The notes under the pieces were generated by a model. It had not been told where the DNA came from and ran no database searches. It worked only from the letters and a program-made list of their open reading frames with translations. The translations under genes and the position numbers were made by a program. A stretch of 64,000 bases of DNA, taken from positions 11,920,308 through 11,984,307 of the forward strand of contig OZ023184.1 in NCBI GenBank assembly GCA_963995505.1. Direction: 5' to 3'. The stretch is from Hypericum androsaemum (lineage: Eukaryota; Streptophyta; Magnoliopsida; Malpighiales; Hypericaceae). This document shows, piece after piece, positions 23,600 through 36,400 of the stretch (the first letter of the stretch is position 1; every line of letters begins with the position of its first letter).

Positions 23600-24260
23600 G
23601 TTAGTATTAGAGCTTAGGCTCTACTTCAGATCCATCTATCTTAAAAAAATTTATCATTAATTTTCAGTTAGTTGTTCTTATTGTATTCTGGAGAAAGAAA
23701 AAAAATAAAAATAATAAAAAAGAAAAAGAAAAAAAGCAGCCTAGAAGAGAAGAAGAAAGAAGGCTGGAAAAAAACCCTAAAAAAAAAAGAAGAGTGGAAA
23801 GAAAAGAGAATCTGAAAAAACAATGTTCTGCAACTACACAATAAGAGATTTTGAAGCTGAATTATCAATGCTTGATCCAAAGATTATAGAGGCCGAGATG
23901 AATGGGATGAGGCATATTATGAGAATGGAGGTCAAGAAGCTTAATGACAAAATAGACCGGATAATGTGCAAATAAGAGCATATACATGATGTTCCTAATG
24001 TCTGTAGGGGAAAAAAAATTCAACCAAGGAGGATGAGGGTTAGAGATGAGAGGAATTTAGGAGCTGATTTTGTTGAAGAAGTTGATGTAAAGAGGGAGAA
24101 CACTATTCATACTAAGAGCGACATTGAGGACAAGGTTTTTAGTTTTGACATCGGTGTGGAGGTTTCTTCAAATAAAATTGCTAATGAGGTGCTGACATAG
24201 GAGGAGTTTGGTGATTATTCCATTGACTTATTTGATGGAGATTATTTTGATGAGCATGCC

Positions 24261-24545
24261 ATGTCACTTCTTTACTTGAGAGATTTGTTCGATGAATCAG
24301 AAGTTGTGGATGTTGTTCACACGAAGGAGAGCACAATTCCTATTGTTGGTGAACATGAAGAACTTGTTGTTGTGGTTGACAAGGAAGATGTTCAACTCAT
24401 ATCTTACATAACTCCAGATTTTCATGTTGAATATGTTGAGTATATTGATTTCTTAGGAGTTGTAAAGTTTGATTATGTTGGAGGGTCAGCACTGGTGAAC
24501 TTGGAATGCTTTGAAGGTTGCAGAAAGATTTATACGAATCTGTAA
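24261..24545 (+). CDS. Element E internal ORF, unknown acidic protein fragment
   Basis: A 94-residue frame rich in Val, Asp and Glu (for example EELVVVVDKEDVQLI). The same frame is loosely open upstream to about 24000, with an in-frame stop near 24198, so the intact ancestor was longer. I recognise no domain. Its position, between leader and polyprotein tail, would normally hold gag to integrase, but nothing here resembles them. It may be captured or strongly diverged coding sequence. Confidence 0.3.
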   Translation: MSLLYLRDLFDESEVVDVVHTKESTIPIVGEHEELVVVVDKEDVQLISYITPDFHVEYVEYIDFLGVVKFDYVGGSALVNLECFEGCRKIYTNL

Positions 24546-24735
24546 GGTCTTTGGCTTTTGATTTGAAGATGATACCAGATTGCTTATGTTTAAAGTATCT
24601 ATTCTGTTGGGATGGAAGATATCAGGTACAACCAAGACGTTCGAAGATTCAATCGTGTTCTTTCATGATTAGTAATTGGCGCAAACATGACGTTTGGAAG
24701 GATTTAAGGACAAAACTATTTCAAGAGGAGGGTAA

Positions 24736-25565
24736 TGATATGAATCTGAGTAGCACTCATATGTTGATTTCAAGTGTCAATCTTACCAAGTTAGAGAGCA
24801 CTCGCAAAGCGCTTCAAGTCACAACTTTGCGGGCTGATTTCTAAGCTTATTTGAGAAAGTTAGACTTAAGTGATTTTGTTAAAGTTCATTATTTAAAAGG
24901 CACGAATTCACAAGGAATTAGAGCATTAATTCATGTCCTAGAAGAAAATTCCAACAGCAAAGATTTAGAGATTCTTTCCTAATAATTAAGATTTTATTTA
25001 GGAAGTTTATGTCTTGTCATTAGATTTATTTGGGTGAAATATTTCATGCAGGTTTGTTGCCGGGAGCCGGATTCTTAGTTCCAGCAACTTTAGTATTATT
25101 TAGGAAATAAATCATATTTTTTAGCATTCCTAGAAAGACTATCCTTATTACTATCCTTTTTAAGTCATATTTACCTAGTTATAAGTTTTATTTACCTAGT
25201 TATAAGTTTTGTTTCATTATGAATCTCTTTGTAACATTCTGCCTACATATAGAGGCATTACCAATGAGAATAAAAAAGATATTTTGGACACTTTTTTGCT
25301 AAATAAATTTTGTGAGTTTTGACACTCTTTTGGGTTCTTGCGGGCTGACCAAACCTTGCACGAACAACCACTTATCAAATGATTCATCCACCACCGTTTG
25401 TGGCGTATTCGCTTTCAGATCGAGGTTCTTGTTTTCCTACAGCAGCGGGTCAAGGTTGTTCAATACCGAGCTTCTTGCAGAGGCATAAACAAGAGGTTGA
25501 GATCTCCATCATTCTAAACGTAGAAAATCCAGCTTCTGCGTGGATCCGTAACGGGGTTCACATCA
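24736..25565 (+). repeat. Element E 3' LTR
   Basis: 830 bp. It is longer than the 5' LTR because of small insertions, for example about 35 bp around 25040-25070 and a short duplicated 'tacctagttataagtttt' near 25172-25208. It ends TTCACATCA, followed by the CTATT repeat. Confidence 0.8.
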
Positions 25566-25999
25566 CTATTCATCCACCTTCGTTTGTGGCATATTAGCGT
25601 TCAGATTAAGGTTCTTGTTTTACTACATTAGAGGGTCAAGGTTATTCAATACCGAGATTCATTGCAGAGGCGTAAGCAACGGCTCGATATCTCCATCAAT
25701 TGGAATGTAGAAAATTTGACTTCTTTATGGATCTGTAACGGGGTTCACATCACCCTGCTCAAACCTAGTCCTCTTAGAAGGAGCAGTTTAGGGAGTTTAT
25801 GGAGTACAGAAGGTTTTTGGAGCATCACTCTGGTAAAGTATCTGAAGTAGAAGTGGTATGGTGGTTACCAAGGAGTAGAAATGAGGATGTTTTGGTTCAA
25901 CTTTATCTTTCAATGGCGTGAGGCCCTTGTTAGGACCACTAGATATAAATCAATAAGGGATAATATAAAAGAGAACACTATATGCTACCTCAACATAAA

Positions 26000-26690
26000 G
26001 CTTCAAAAGATCTTTTGTTTTTTGCTTGGGCCACTTATATTTGAAGAATACTTGTTGTTTTGTTCAGAAGAGGACCCGCGTCCTAACCTTCCCCCTCTGT
26101 ATCCGCCTCGATGGCCATGTAACTCGTGAGCCACATAATTAATAGAGGAGACCAGGGACTCTGGCTGGGTAGAGGTGTAACGGCGGAGGCTCAACTTCTC
26201 ACTGAGAAGAAGCCATGGAGCTCCTCGAGTGAAATCGGCTCATGGCTAGCTTTGATATTCCGAGAAAATGGCTAGAAACTTTCATCAAGATTAAAAATGA
26301 CGTGCTGGACAACTTCTTCATTAGATGCGGGCTGATCCAAGCCGGCGAGTTGATCCACGATGCTTTTGACCCGAAGCAGGCGGGAAGGAATCAACACTCT
26401 CTGACCCTTTCCTAAGGTCACGAAGGGCTTGTTTGAGACTCTGAATGTGCTTACGGGAGCCGATTCCATACGCTTTGGCAAGGCGGTCCAAGGCAGCCTT
26501 CGCGGTGGAGCACCACACGGTTTGGGGATATGGAGTAGGTAATCCATGCCAGCACCCTCTTGTCTTCCTTGAGCCACGCCAGATATTGCAGATTGCCATA
26601 AGGGGCCATCAATGGCTGCGCCACAGTAGTGCCATCAATATGGCCGAAAGCTTCGTAACCATAAAGCAGCGGCTCGACTTGAGCCTTCTA
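26000..26690 (-). pseudogene. copia-type gag remnant
   Basis: Two minus-strand frames (26599-26321 and 26577-26272) together give ALDRLAKAYGIGSRKHIQSL, then LKQALRDLRKGSESVD, then RVKSIVDQLAGLDQPASNEE, then VVQHVIFNLDESF. This is the order of conserved blocks in plant copia gag (the UBN2-type region). A glycine/arginine-rich stretch (RGGYRGGRLGRGSSSEQ) at 26194-26003 fits the region before the zinc knuckle. Frameshifts break it, and no LTRs or pol were found nearby. Confidence 0.7.
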
Positions 26691-26699
26691 AAGTAGGTA

Positions 26700-27249
26700 G
26701 TTTGTGGCTGTTAACTTACCACTAATCTAAGAAGCTGGATTGACCATAGAGGGAGTAGATTGGCTCTTAACAACAGACATAATGAAAAGAAAAGAAAGGA
26801 ATGAGCTAGTTAGAGATTTGACTCTATACCATGAAATGTGTTGTTGCTTGAATCATTCTGTGTACAATATCGGTTTGGACATCTGTATTGGGTGTCAGAT
26901 CCATAATTGTATATTAATTAAAGGTGAGATTTAGGGTTACTCTTGGCTTCCCCTGCGTGGTAGCCGGAGTATGGGTGTCTCATCTAAGGCTTTTGGTTAG
27001 TCTTACGTTTTAGTTTACTCTTGACTAGCTACTTGTCAGTTTGCTTAGGTAAGGGTATTCCATCTGAGATTAGGTTACTTATTTGACACTTTTTTTTTGG
27101 TTGATGTAATTCGCAATTTATTACAAAAATTATTTGCTAGGAGATTATTTTTGAATGAATAAAAAAATTTACTAGGAGATTATTTTTGAATGAATAAAAA
27201 AAATTATTTACTAGAAGATTTTTTTTTAATGAATAAAATTAAGAAAAAG
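26700..27249. other. AT-rich spacer with short tandem repeat
   Basis: No gene is supported. Near 27130-27240 a unit of about 40 bp around 'ctaggagattatttttgaat' followed by 'gaataaaaaaa' occurs three times with small changes. This stretch lies just beyond the 3' end of the metallopeptidase gene. Confidence 0.6.
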
Positions 27250-27255
27250 TTTATT
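27250..27255 (-). terminator. Candidate polyadenylation signal of the metallopeptidase gene
   Basis: AATAAA on the minus strand, about 230 bp beyond the stop codon, is the nearest clear signal. Plant signals are loose, so an earlier cleavage site is possible. Confidence 0.35.
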
Positions 27256-27483
27256 GAAGTACCCTGTGGTTTCACCTTTTTTTTACCTTAGTACCCTGCA
27301 ATTTGACTTTTTTTAAAGTGACGGAGGTTTCCGAAAGTGACACCATTGATGACAAATTTTTAACCAGAGTTAATTTTTCCAATCAAACCATACACATCAG
27401 TGCCACGTCATCTTAAATGTCACTCAGTGAACCAGCTCTATTTTATCAACTGTCCCAGAAGAGACTGTCTTTGTGAGAGATCT

Positions 27484-30400
27484 CTACAGCTTTACATGAC
27501 CCAGCCGTCCTTTCAGTGAACCGTACAGCGGCTGCGACCTTCTGAAACTGAAAATGTCTTCTATTTCAACTGAGTTGGGCAAGACTATCTTAATCTTGTC
27601 GGATAAGCATTCGGATGAATGCAGGCTTCCGTAAACACGAACACTCAGTCTCCTCTTATGCGAGGAACCAACTTTGATATGTTCATTGAAAAAGTCAATC
27701 AACTCCTGCTGCGTAAGTTGCCCAAGTGCTGCAACCTGTTTCAAAGACATTAATTATGAACTATTGGTGCTCAAACGCTAAACTCGGGAAAAAAAGTGTT
27801 ACGTATTGGATGCGGATAATCATACCTCGCGTTCTTTCCTGTCAAATTTGAGCGTCCCATGAGAAATCTCTCGCCAGTAAAATCCAGATTCTTCCCTTAG
27901 ATTCTTGTGCTTCTCAAGCTTCATATCAATTAATGCATTGACATTATTCTGCATAAAATCCAAAATTCAGCAATTACTTTCTGTCTATTAAAACAACATA
28001 TAATGACAATCAAATCACCAGAATCAGCTTAGTGAAATGTTGGGAAACTGACACCTTCCGTTGAGAACAAATAGTATGGCTATACGACGAAAACTCAAAA
28101 GAAGATAACTTCAACAAAGTAATTCGCTAATGGATATATTAATTATCGGAAATGACAAATGTATGCGATGCAGATCCACGGCCATTTCACCAGACAGGTG
28201 ATCTTGTCTTTGTGTCGCTTATAACAGATGATCTGATTCTTGACACTTAACTTGTCCACCCAAACAACAAAAATGTAAAAAAACAAAATTGTGCAATATA
28301 TGGTAATGGTAGCTGTATTGTAAAGAGGATCAAATACAGAACGAGGCTACTACTATGCGAAATAAATGGTTGAAAACTTATTTAGCTCTAAAATGTCAAA
28401 ACACCCATCAAGACCTAGTTAAATGGAAAATCAAAAGTGATTTGGAGAAGGGACAAGATGGTTCTATACAATCATGTAAAGGGAATGCATTGGAATCAAT
28501 CATTAAACTCCCCATGCCAAGTGACCACACGGAAACTGGCACTACTGATGAGGAGCAAAAGAGACAAAAGATCTGGCCCTGCATGTTTTCGATTTACTCT
28601 CTAGGTTAACTATGAAGACTTGTTCATTTGTAGAAACAACATGTTAGTAGATACCTCAGTTGTAAAGTTAGCAGGGATACACAAATCTAATTTGTCGCAT
28701 TTGGAAGGAGGTTAGATACTTGAGCACAGCGAGAAAAAAAGATGATCTTGCCCGCATGTCACGAAGCTGCTACTCAATGATACAAAAGGAATGAGGTTTG
28801 CTTTAATATGATTCCACCTAAGAACACAGACAAAAGGCTTTTCCAATTTTTCTCTTAACATGGTTCAGCAAAGACTAGAAACATACTTTTCCTATCTTCT
28901 ACGGTAGCATTCTAGCAGATAAATATTGTTCAACATCTTTCCAGCCAGACAAGCTAATAGGGATCCCCCAGGTACAGAATAAAGAACCAAAAGGATTTAT
29001 GCCATCAGATTTTCCATTATAAAATTGTCTTGGAACAATATCTGGGGAACCACTTACCCTGAATTCATCATATGTCATCTCATAAATTTTGGCTTCAAAC
29101 ATTTTGAGGAATTCCTCAACCCTAAGATCAATACCTCCAGCACCCTGTTGAGGTCATTGAAGCTCAATGAGTAGTTTTCCACAAACACGGGAAAAAAAAT
29201 AGAATTCCAGGAATTCTAAGTACCTTCGCAGTAGACTGGATAAAAAATTGCAGTCCTCGAACGCCTGCATCATTTCTACGTTTACACAGAAAGGGAACAA
29301 AGTATCAATCACAGATGGGATAAACCAAACAGTGAGGAGAGGGGACACCATATTTCTGCTTATGTGAAATATTTTGGATACCTCTGCTTGAGTACAGTGA
29401 TGTAACCAAGTTGCTCAACCGATCTAAGCTGGTGGAAAGCCGGCTGCTTTGCTATCAAAGCAAAAAGCTGGAGTTTTACATTCATCAGGAAATCATCTTG
29501 ATGAACCTGGAAAATTTGGAGAAAGTCAGAGAACTACCTACACACCACCGACTATATATATGCACAAAGAAAGTGAAAAAATCTCTCTAGGTATAAGCAG
29601 CCCATCACCAACTTCAAGCACAAAAGTAACACTGGCTTTGATGATAACGAGGAGAAAAAGATAATTGATATCCAGAATTTAAAACAAGTGAATTGCATCC
29701 ATTTTCAGTTTTCTAGCAGTAACATGAGAAGGCACTTGTACATTTCTCATTAAGGACGGTGCTACATAAAATTCTGATGTAGTGAGACAGCATTCAATGT
29801 GCTGAATCTAGTTCTCTTCTCACATGCGTTCGAACTAATATTTATGTTAATCTGACATGCATTTTTCTGAAACAGTAGTATCAAGGTGATTGCAATGAGC
29901 AGCGTGTAAGTAACTACTTAAAAAATCGAAGACCTCTGAGGAATAATGTAAAAAATAAAATAAAGCGGATCATGTGCACTGATGATCTTTGATCTGGCTG
30001 TTAGCATACTCGAGTTAATGTATGCATGCACCAACCAGGGTACCAGATAAACAAACTACATCTAATCTGTGAGTAGTACAGATAACCCCCGTGTAACAAC
30101 TCCAATATAGTGTGAGATGAAACTGGGGGAAGAAACAAGGGTACCCATGAACCAAAGTAGCCATGGGAAACTGCCAGCGAGAGTCTGTTTTCTGTATACC
30201 CAAATACCTGAATATAATGCAACAGAGCAGAATTCTTATCATTTGGATTCAAGCCTTCACTCTGATAGAAATGGTTCACGCCTCTCCCAAGCTTTACAAC
30301 TCTATTGGTGACATGCTGGGATGGAAATAGTGGGTGACATATTGGCTTTGGACCCTTGAAAAGAACATCTTCTACATGCTCAATTATTGACTCTGCCTCG

Positions 30401-33400
30401 TTGTGTTCAATGTTTCCTGCAATTGTCGGATGATGGATGAATACCGATATGCTTCTGTGATACCAGTCAATAACCTTTAGCTTAGAGATGCAGAAAGGGA
30501 CCTCCTATGTAGCACTCTAAGAAGGCTCTAGAGAGCATCACTGCAGTGAACCTAGCAACATCCTCAGCTTCAATGTGAGAAAGTACTTCGTACTCTTCTT
30601 TCCAATCAAATGTTTGATCCTGGAGAATCAGAGAGCAATAGTACATTGCCTGCTGATAGGGCTGCTGGAACTTGAAATTTTCATACTTCTTCATCACTGT
30701 TTCCTGTGAAATATTGAGATGAACATAGATATTACTTAAAGTTGCATGATAGAATTTTACATCAGTCCTTCAACATCTATCGAATATGTTAGATGGACCA
30801 GATAGCTGATAAAAGCAACACCTCAAAAGGTAAAAAAAGCTGATAATAGCAGAAACAAAGTATCCTTCACCTTCTCATATTCACAACAACAGCATGCAGC
30901 AAAGAGAAAAGGCAAAAGAGGAGAAATAAATTCGGAAATTCAATGGAACAACCCATATCATCTCAGCCAGTTTTGATCACACTAACAGCAGCGACTGTTT
31001 CTCGACTCATAAAACTTACGAGCACAATGCAACATCCTGAATGAAATCTATTCATACAGTAGACGATAGCAATGCTACATCCGTAAAAAATGCAGCTGTG
31101 AGCTGAAACAAAAATGAAAGTCTAGTAGATTGCAGTGCATGGAACCAACATAACTCAATGCAATCAGCAATTGAAAAGATGGTAATTTTGCATAAGGACT
31201 TGCAATACAAAACAATGCAACAAAAAAGGCCTTCATGCTCACAAAATCAACACCTTTGTAATGAGCCTACCAATCCACACAACAGATATTCGGGATAGAG
31301 AAACTCAAGTCAAAGAAGACTAAGATTCAAAAATCAACTTACTAACAGAAGCACCATGAAAGAAACAAAAGTATGTCCTCACAACGCAAGATCCTTATAG
31401 AAGCTAACTTCTTCTCGTATATTCTTGGTGCTTTCCTTTTTCTTCCTTTTTTATAAGGAATCATTAATAAAGCAACAAATGGATCCAGATCAAACACATT
31501 CTCCAGAAAGATCTCCACATCTACCATAAAGACAAAACTGAATACCAAATATTTGCAAACAATGAATAGATCATTTCCATCAAACACTTTCCTACTCCTC
31601 TGCCTTTTTATCAGCCAAAAAAAGAAACTTATTGATTCGATCCGATGTCTTAACTACTGAAGCCGACATGTAAAGAAGACATGGCGTACACTGATGGGAA
31701 CAGAGAAATCTGATGTCTCTATTAAGTATTAAAGGTGAACGCCAACTAACAAAAATAACAAATCAAGATCTATAGTAGGTAGAAATGAAACACCCAAATA
31801 TTTTAGCAGAGGACATCGGACAGAATCAATGGACTGGAGGGATGAACACTCTCTAGAAAATAACTCGGCAACTCCCTTGATCACTTATTTAATAGACAAT
31901 AGCAATCAACTCAGCGTAGTAGATATCTTTACCTTGATCACAGAAAACCTTTCAAGTTTCACAGAGAATTTGGCGATTTTCTCAACAACCTTTTCAAGCA
32001 AAATCCTTAATTTGTGGTTATACCCAACTACAGTCACCTAGTACAAGAAAACAAGTAACAGGTCAGACATGTATAGATACATCAAAGCAGAGCGAGAAGA
32101 AGTGATAAATGTATTACACTTTAAATTTCTAGCCAATCAATGCTTTAACCCAAAGCTTTAATGCATGCCTCATAGCATATATTTACAAATGTTATTCATC
32201 TCATGGAAACGTATGGATCAAAAGTAGGACAGTTATAATAGAGGATTTTCATGAACACTTGCACATTGTCTACACCATAACGCGACCTAGTGCTCAGTCT
32301 GTTAAATCTAATTTGGTTTAAAATATGAAATACGTCCATGATAAACTAAAAAAGAGAAGGTAATCTACTTCCATGAAAAGCTTAGTAATATGAACAAACA
32401 GTACAATCTTGTAGCATCCACGACTTGTGAGAAGAGAAAGAGGTTTCAAGAAGATTTATTAAGATATTTGGAATGTGATGGATATCAGGAGAAGAATAAC
32501 AGCCGCACCTTAAAACCACTGTCTGAGTTGCTTACGCCATAGTACAGACCAGCAACTTTTGCATAGTAGGCTGAGAAGGAACAGCAAAAGAATTCCTTTA
32601 AAGATGATTTTTCACAGTCCAAGCTGGATAACATGCAATAATAATAGCAGAGGAGAAAACAAAATAAAAAGTCCACAAACAAATCATCCCTTCAAGATAA
32701 AAGTTTAGCCATTAACCGGAAAAAAAAAATTACAAATGAAATATGGATAAAAAAGGAAGTATTTTATTTCACAAGCATTTACTACATTTCCTTCATCTCA
32801 CCATATTCATTCAACTCATCCATCAGAAGCCGAGTAAAGATGTCGGTAAGAACACCAGCCTCAGGAGAGTTGCAGGCATGGGGACAGCTGAAGTCTATCT
32901 TAACATAGGCCTTGGGTGTGTAGAACATTGTGTCAGGCTTGTACCATAAGGAAGAGAGTGATGTTTTTCTTAGAAGTGCTGGCAGTTGAACCTATGACCA
33001 AGATCAGCTATATTAGAACTCGATAGGGGACAACCTCGTTTAGATTATAGCATCCTACATACCTTCTCTTTAGGGGCCTTCAGTGATAGATCAGTGGGGA
33101 TGAACACATTAGGTACTGGAAGATGCAAATGTTTATTTGGAGAAGATACCATCCATTGCTGAAATCAGACAAAAACTTCCACAGCATCACTAACATTGTT
33201 GCTCTCCAAAGAAAGGATACATTCATCAACAAGAGTACGTGAATACTAAAAAACTGACTAAGCAGCTAAACTGGAATGAATCGCATACTTTGCACTTGTT
33301 AAGATGAGAATGAACCGCACAAACCTGAATCATAGAGCCAGAAACTTTCTCAATGCTGTAAGAAGTCCCATACCAGGGCTCAGACAAATCAGTCTGTCCT

Positions 33401-36400
33401 TCAAACTTCTTAGAATCCCAGAAGATTCTGTAGGAATATGTGGTCATTAAGGATATATTTAAGAACTTAAAAGCTACAACATGATGCAACAGACTGGATC
33501 CATGATGACCATCTTAATTTCCGAGATACACTGCATGAAAATTTCTGAACATGGACTTTTTCATGACTAGAAGCTCTAAAAGCTACCAAAATTTCAATGA
33601 AATTCCTTTTTTATTAGAATGATGCTAGTAATAGCATAATATGAAATCTCAGTCATTCTAACTCTTGCATATTTAAGAACAGCATACAACAATATTATAA
33701 TCTTTAGAAAACATCAAACATCTATTCCTGCTGCAACGGTCATGATCTATTGATCTTCACTACATATAAGAGTAGATTGAGCATGTTGTAAGAATCTTAT
33801 CACCACAGCATATTACCACCAGAACCCTTACCGGACATCCATTAAACCAAAAGATATTGAGCAATGTAGACCAGCATTAAGCCCTATGTTTTTAGCCTTT
33901 AAAAAAAATTGTGATTCAAATCCGAAAGGGAGGACAAAATTTTTGACATGCAGCCTACAGACACTAGAATTTACCTGACATTTTCTATGGAAAGCTGGTC
34001 CAGTATCGTTTGAATCACATTTGGATCGAAGTTTGACGGCAAAGATGACCCAACCAGCCAATCTCTAGGAGGATACCTCTGGACAAGAAAACCAAACATA
34101 GATTCAAGAATCATGAGCACCCGGAGACTTTTCCGTCACAGGGTGAACCAAAACAGGCAACTAGACCAAACGTGAATGAGATACAAGCACAAATTTTTCG
34201 TTCTTTCGAGGATGAATGTGAGAAAAATACAAGAGAGTTTCATGCAGATGGAATAGAAACCTCTCCAGACATCCCGTAATTGACTGTGGTAGACGTGATA
34301 TCAGTCTCTCATGTCCCTTCTCACACCATATGTTTCTAACATCATCCAAAGTCAATACTAAGCAAAAACAAGTCCTATATCTTCGGTACCCCAAAAGACT
34401 GGACAATTATAAAATCAAACATACAAGATGGGACATGAAATGATTAAGTTTTGCATGGCCCAATAAGTGACAAGTAATATTGATGAGGAAACAAGGGGAT
34501 CAAAGTAGAACCTTTCATGTGACCTACAACATTACGGCACTCATAACTCACTTTACATGGGTGACAAAAATAAAATAATTATTATTTTCCCATAATTTCT
34601 AACATATTAGGCAATACTGTTTGAGCTATTTACAACATCTAGAGTGACATTTGGACTCTGAAATAATTTTCCAAGTTTAGTAGGATTTCGAAAGGTGGAA
34701 AGGGACCAAAAGTGATAAGATCTATCAGATTTTCTGAGTTCTCAAAAGGCTATCACAAGGTCGATCATTTTGAGATCAAGATGCATTTTGTTGCCTAGGG
34801 TTTGACTCTCATCCGTGCACCATTTCAGAATCAGCACGGTTATACAATAAGGGGTGGGCAGATGTTGAATGAAATTCCAATGTGATTATGACGCATTCCC
34901 GATTTGCATCTTCTCAAAGAGAGCAGCCGACAACATAAGATCTGTATAGGACACTAGAGCAGAAGGCCTCAAAATGATAAGAATTACCTTCATGTTAGAT
35001 ACAATTTTGACCACATAATCAATTGGAGGAGTCTTGTCCTGATAATGAAATGAAGTTTCACAAATCGCTGCAAGCTTCATCGAGAGTACAAGTCATTCCA
35101 CAATGCTCAAGAAAAAAAGGTTGAAACAAAAATAAATTAAAATCAGACGCTGACATGATTGCAGTTCATCACAAGGATAACCGTTAGCTTGAACTTCCAA
35201 TTATAAAGTGCAAGTTTGGTATTAGCAGGGGCAAAGAGTATACTGAAAAAGAGCAACCCTAGCTCATCAAATGAGAAGCCGGTGCCAACTGATCCATCTA
35301 AGATCATCCTAGCTGGTACAAATAGCCACCCCAAATTTTAATACCTGCGAATTTTCCAACTGCTACGAAATCGCATTCAATTACCATGACAATATTCACG
35401 TGGCCAATGTCAATCTCCAACTCTATTGCACAAAACACATTATAGCATTCCTTTTAGCAGCAGAGCCAATGAGGTAGCCACTTCAGTCCAATCTTACAGT
35501 AAAAGCTAGCAGAAACAATATCCACGTCCAGTATGCTACATCATATAGGGTGCGTTTGTTACATATTATGGACTGGACAAAACAGTACAGAACAGCCTAG
35601 TACTGGCCAGAACAAAAAAAAATTTTGGTTCCATCCCGTGTTTGGAAACAATAATGGCTAGAACAAATATAACTAAAAGATGACCACATTACCCTTCTTC
35701 TTCCCCAATTCTTCATCTTCCCCAAGGACAGATTCTTTATGAAATTCTAACTAAAATATCTCCTCAATTTTTTATAATAATTCACAACCAGATAAAATTA
35801 ATAAATCTACTAGAATATGAAAAGAAATCCCGAACTAAAATTGAAGTAGGAGAAGAGGAACGTCGTGTGTATCAACCTCGAGGTGGAAGATTCAAGAACT
35901 AGGCTTCAAGTAGATCTAGTAGGAGGGGACGGCGTGGAATCGAAGGGTGAAGAGGTAAATGAGGGGGCGTGGGTCATGTTGATCATGGCCAAAACTTGAA
36001 GAATCCGGTGGGGCAAGGAAGGTTAGGGTTTGGAAGGAGAGGATGTCAATTGGAGGCGGCTATGGAGTTGAATAGGAAATAAAGGTCACTGTTATTGTTT
36101 GATTAAAGAGGTGAATTGATTTATGAAGAATTAAAGGCCATTGTTATTATTTGATTGGAGATGGCCATGGATGATGAGAGTGCTGGACGGAGGAAGGAAG
36201 ATAAAGAGGGATTAACTAAATGTTGAGTAAGGGTATTGTTGGAAAATTAGTTTATCTTAGTTTTAGGCCCGGTACAACTTTTTTTGTCCCTAGTAAAAAG
36301 GTGGGACAGAATTTAGAAGATGGACAGGACTAAATTTAATTTTTGTGTCAGCCCATTTTTACCCCAAACACTAAACTGGACAAAAATTGATGTCCAAGCC

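Larger units (their letters stand above)
22828..25565 (+). mobile_element. Element E: short non-autonomous relative of element D
   Basis: CTATT lies outside both ends (22823-22827 and 25566-25570). Both LTRs begin TGATATGAATCTGAG (22828-23599 and 24736-25565) and end in an ATCA. The primer site GTTAGTATTAGAGCTTAGG follows the 5' LTR, and the polypurine tract AAGAGGAGGG (24723-24732) precedes the 3' LTR, as in D. The interior is only 1136 bp: a purine-rich leader, an unknown coding stretch and the last codons of the D-type polyprotein (DLRTKLFQEEGNDMN). It looks like an internally deleted element mobilised in trans, inserted into the 3' LTR of its own relative D. Confidence 0.85.
10056..25752 (+). 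mobile_element. Element D: decayed chromovirus-like Ty3/gypsy retrotransposon hosting two insertions
   Basis: The element starts TGATATGAATC and ends GTTCACATCA, with CCCTG directly outside both ends (10051-10055 and 25753-25757), a 5-bp target-site duplication. The 5' LTR is 10056-10722. The internal part is only about 1.8 kb (10723-12529), keeping the end of RT, RNase H, integrase and the C-terminal tail; gag, protease and most of RT are gone. The 3' LTR begins at 12530 after a polypurine tract. It is cut into three pieces (12530-12627, 22485-22827, 25571-25752) by elements C and E. Removing those two leaves an LTR of about 623 bp, close to the 667 bp of the 5' LTR. Confidence 0.85.
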
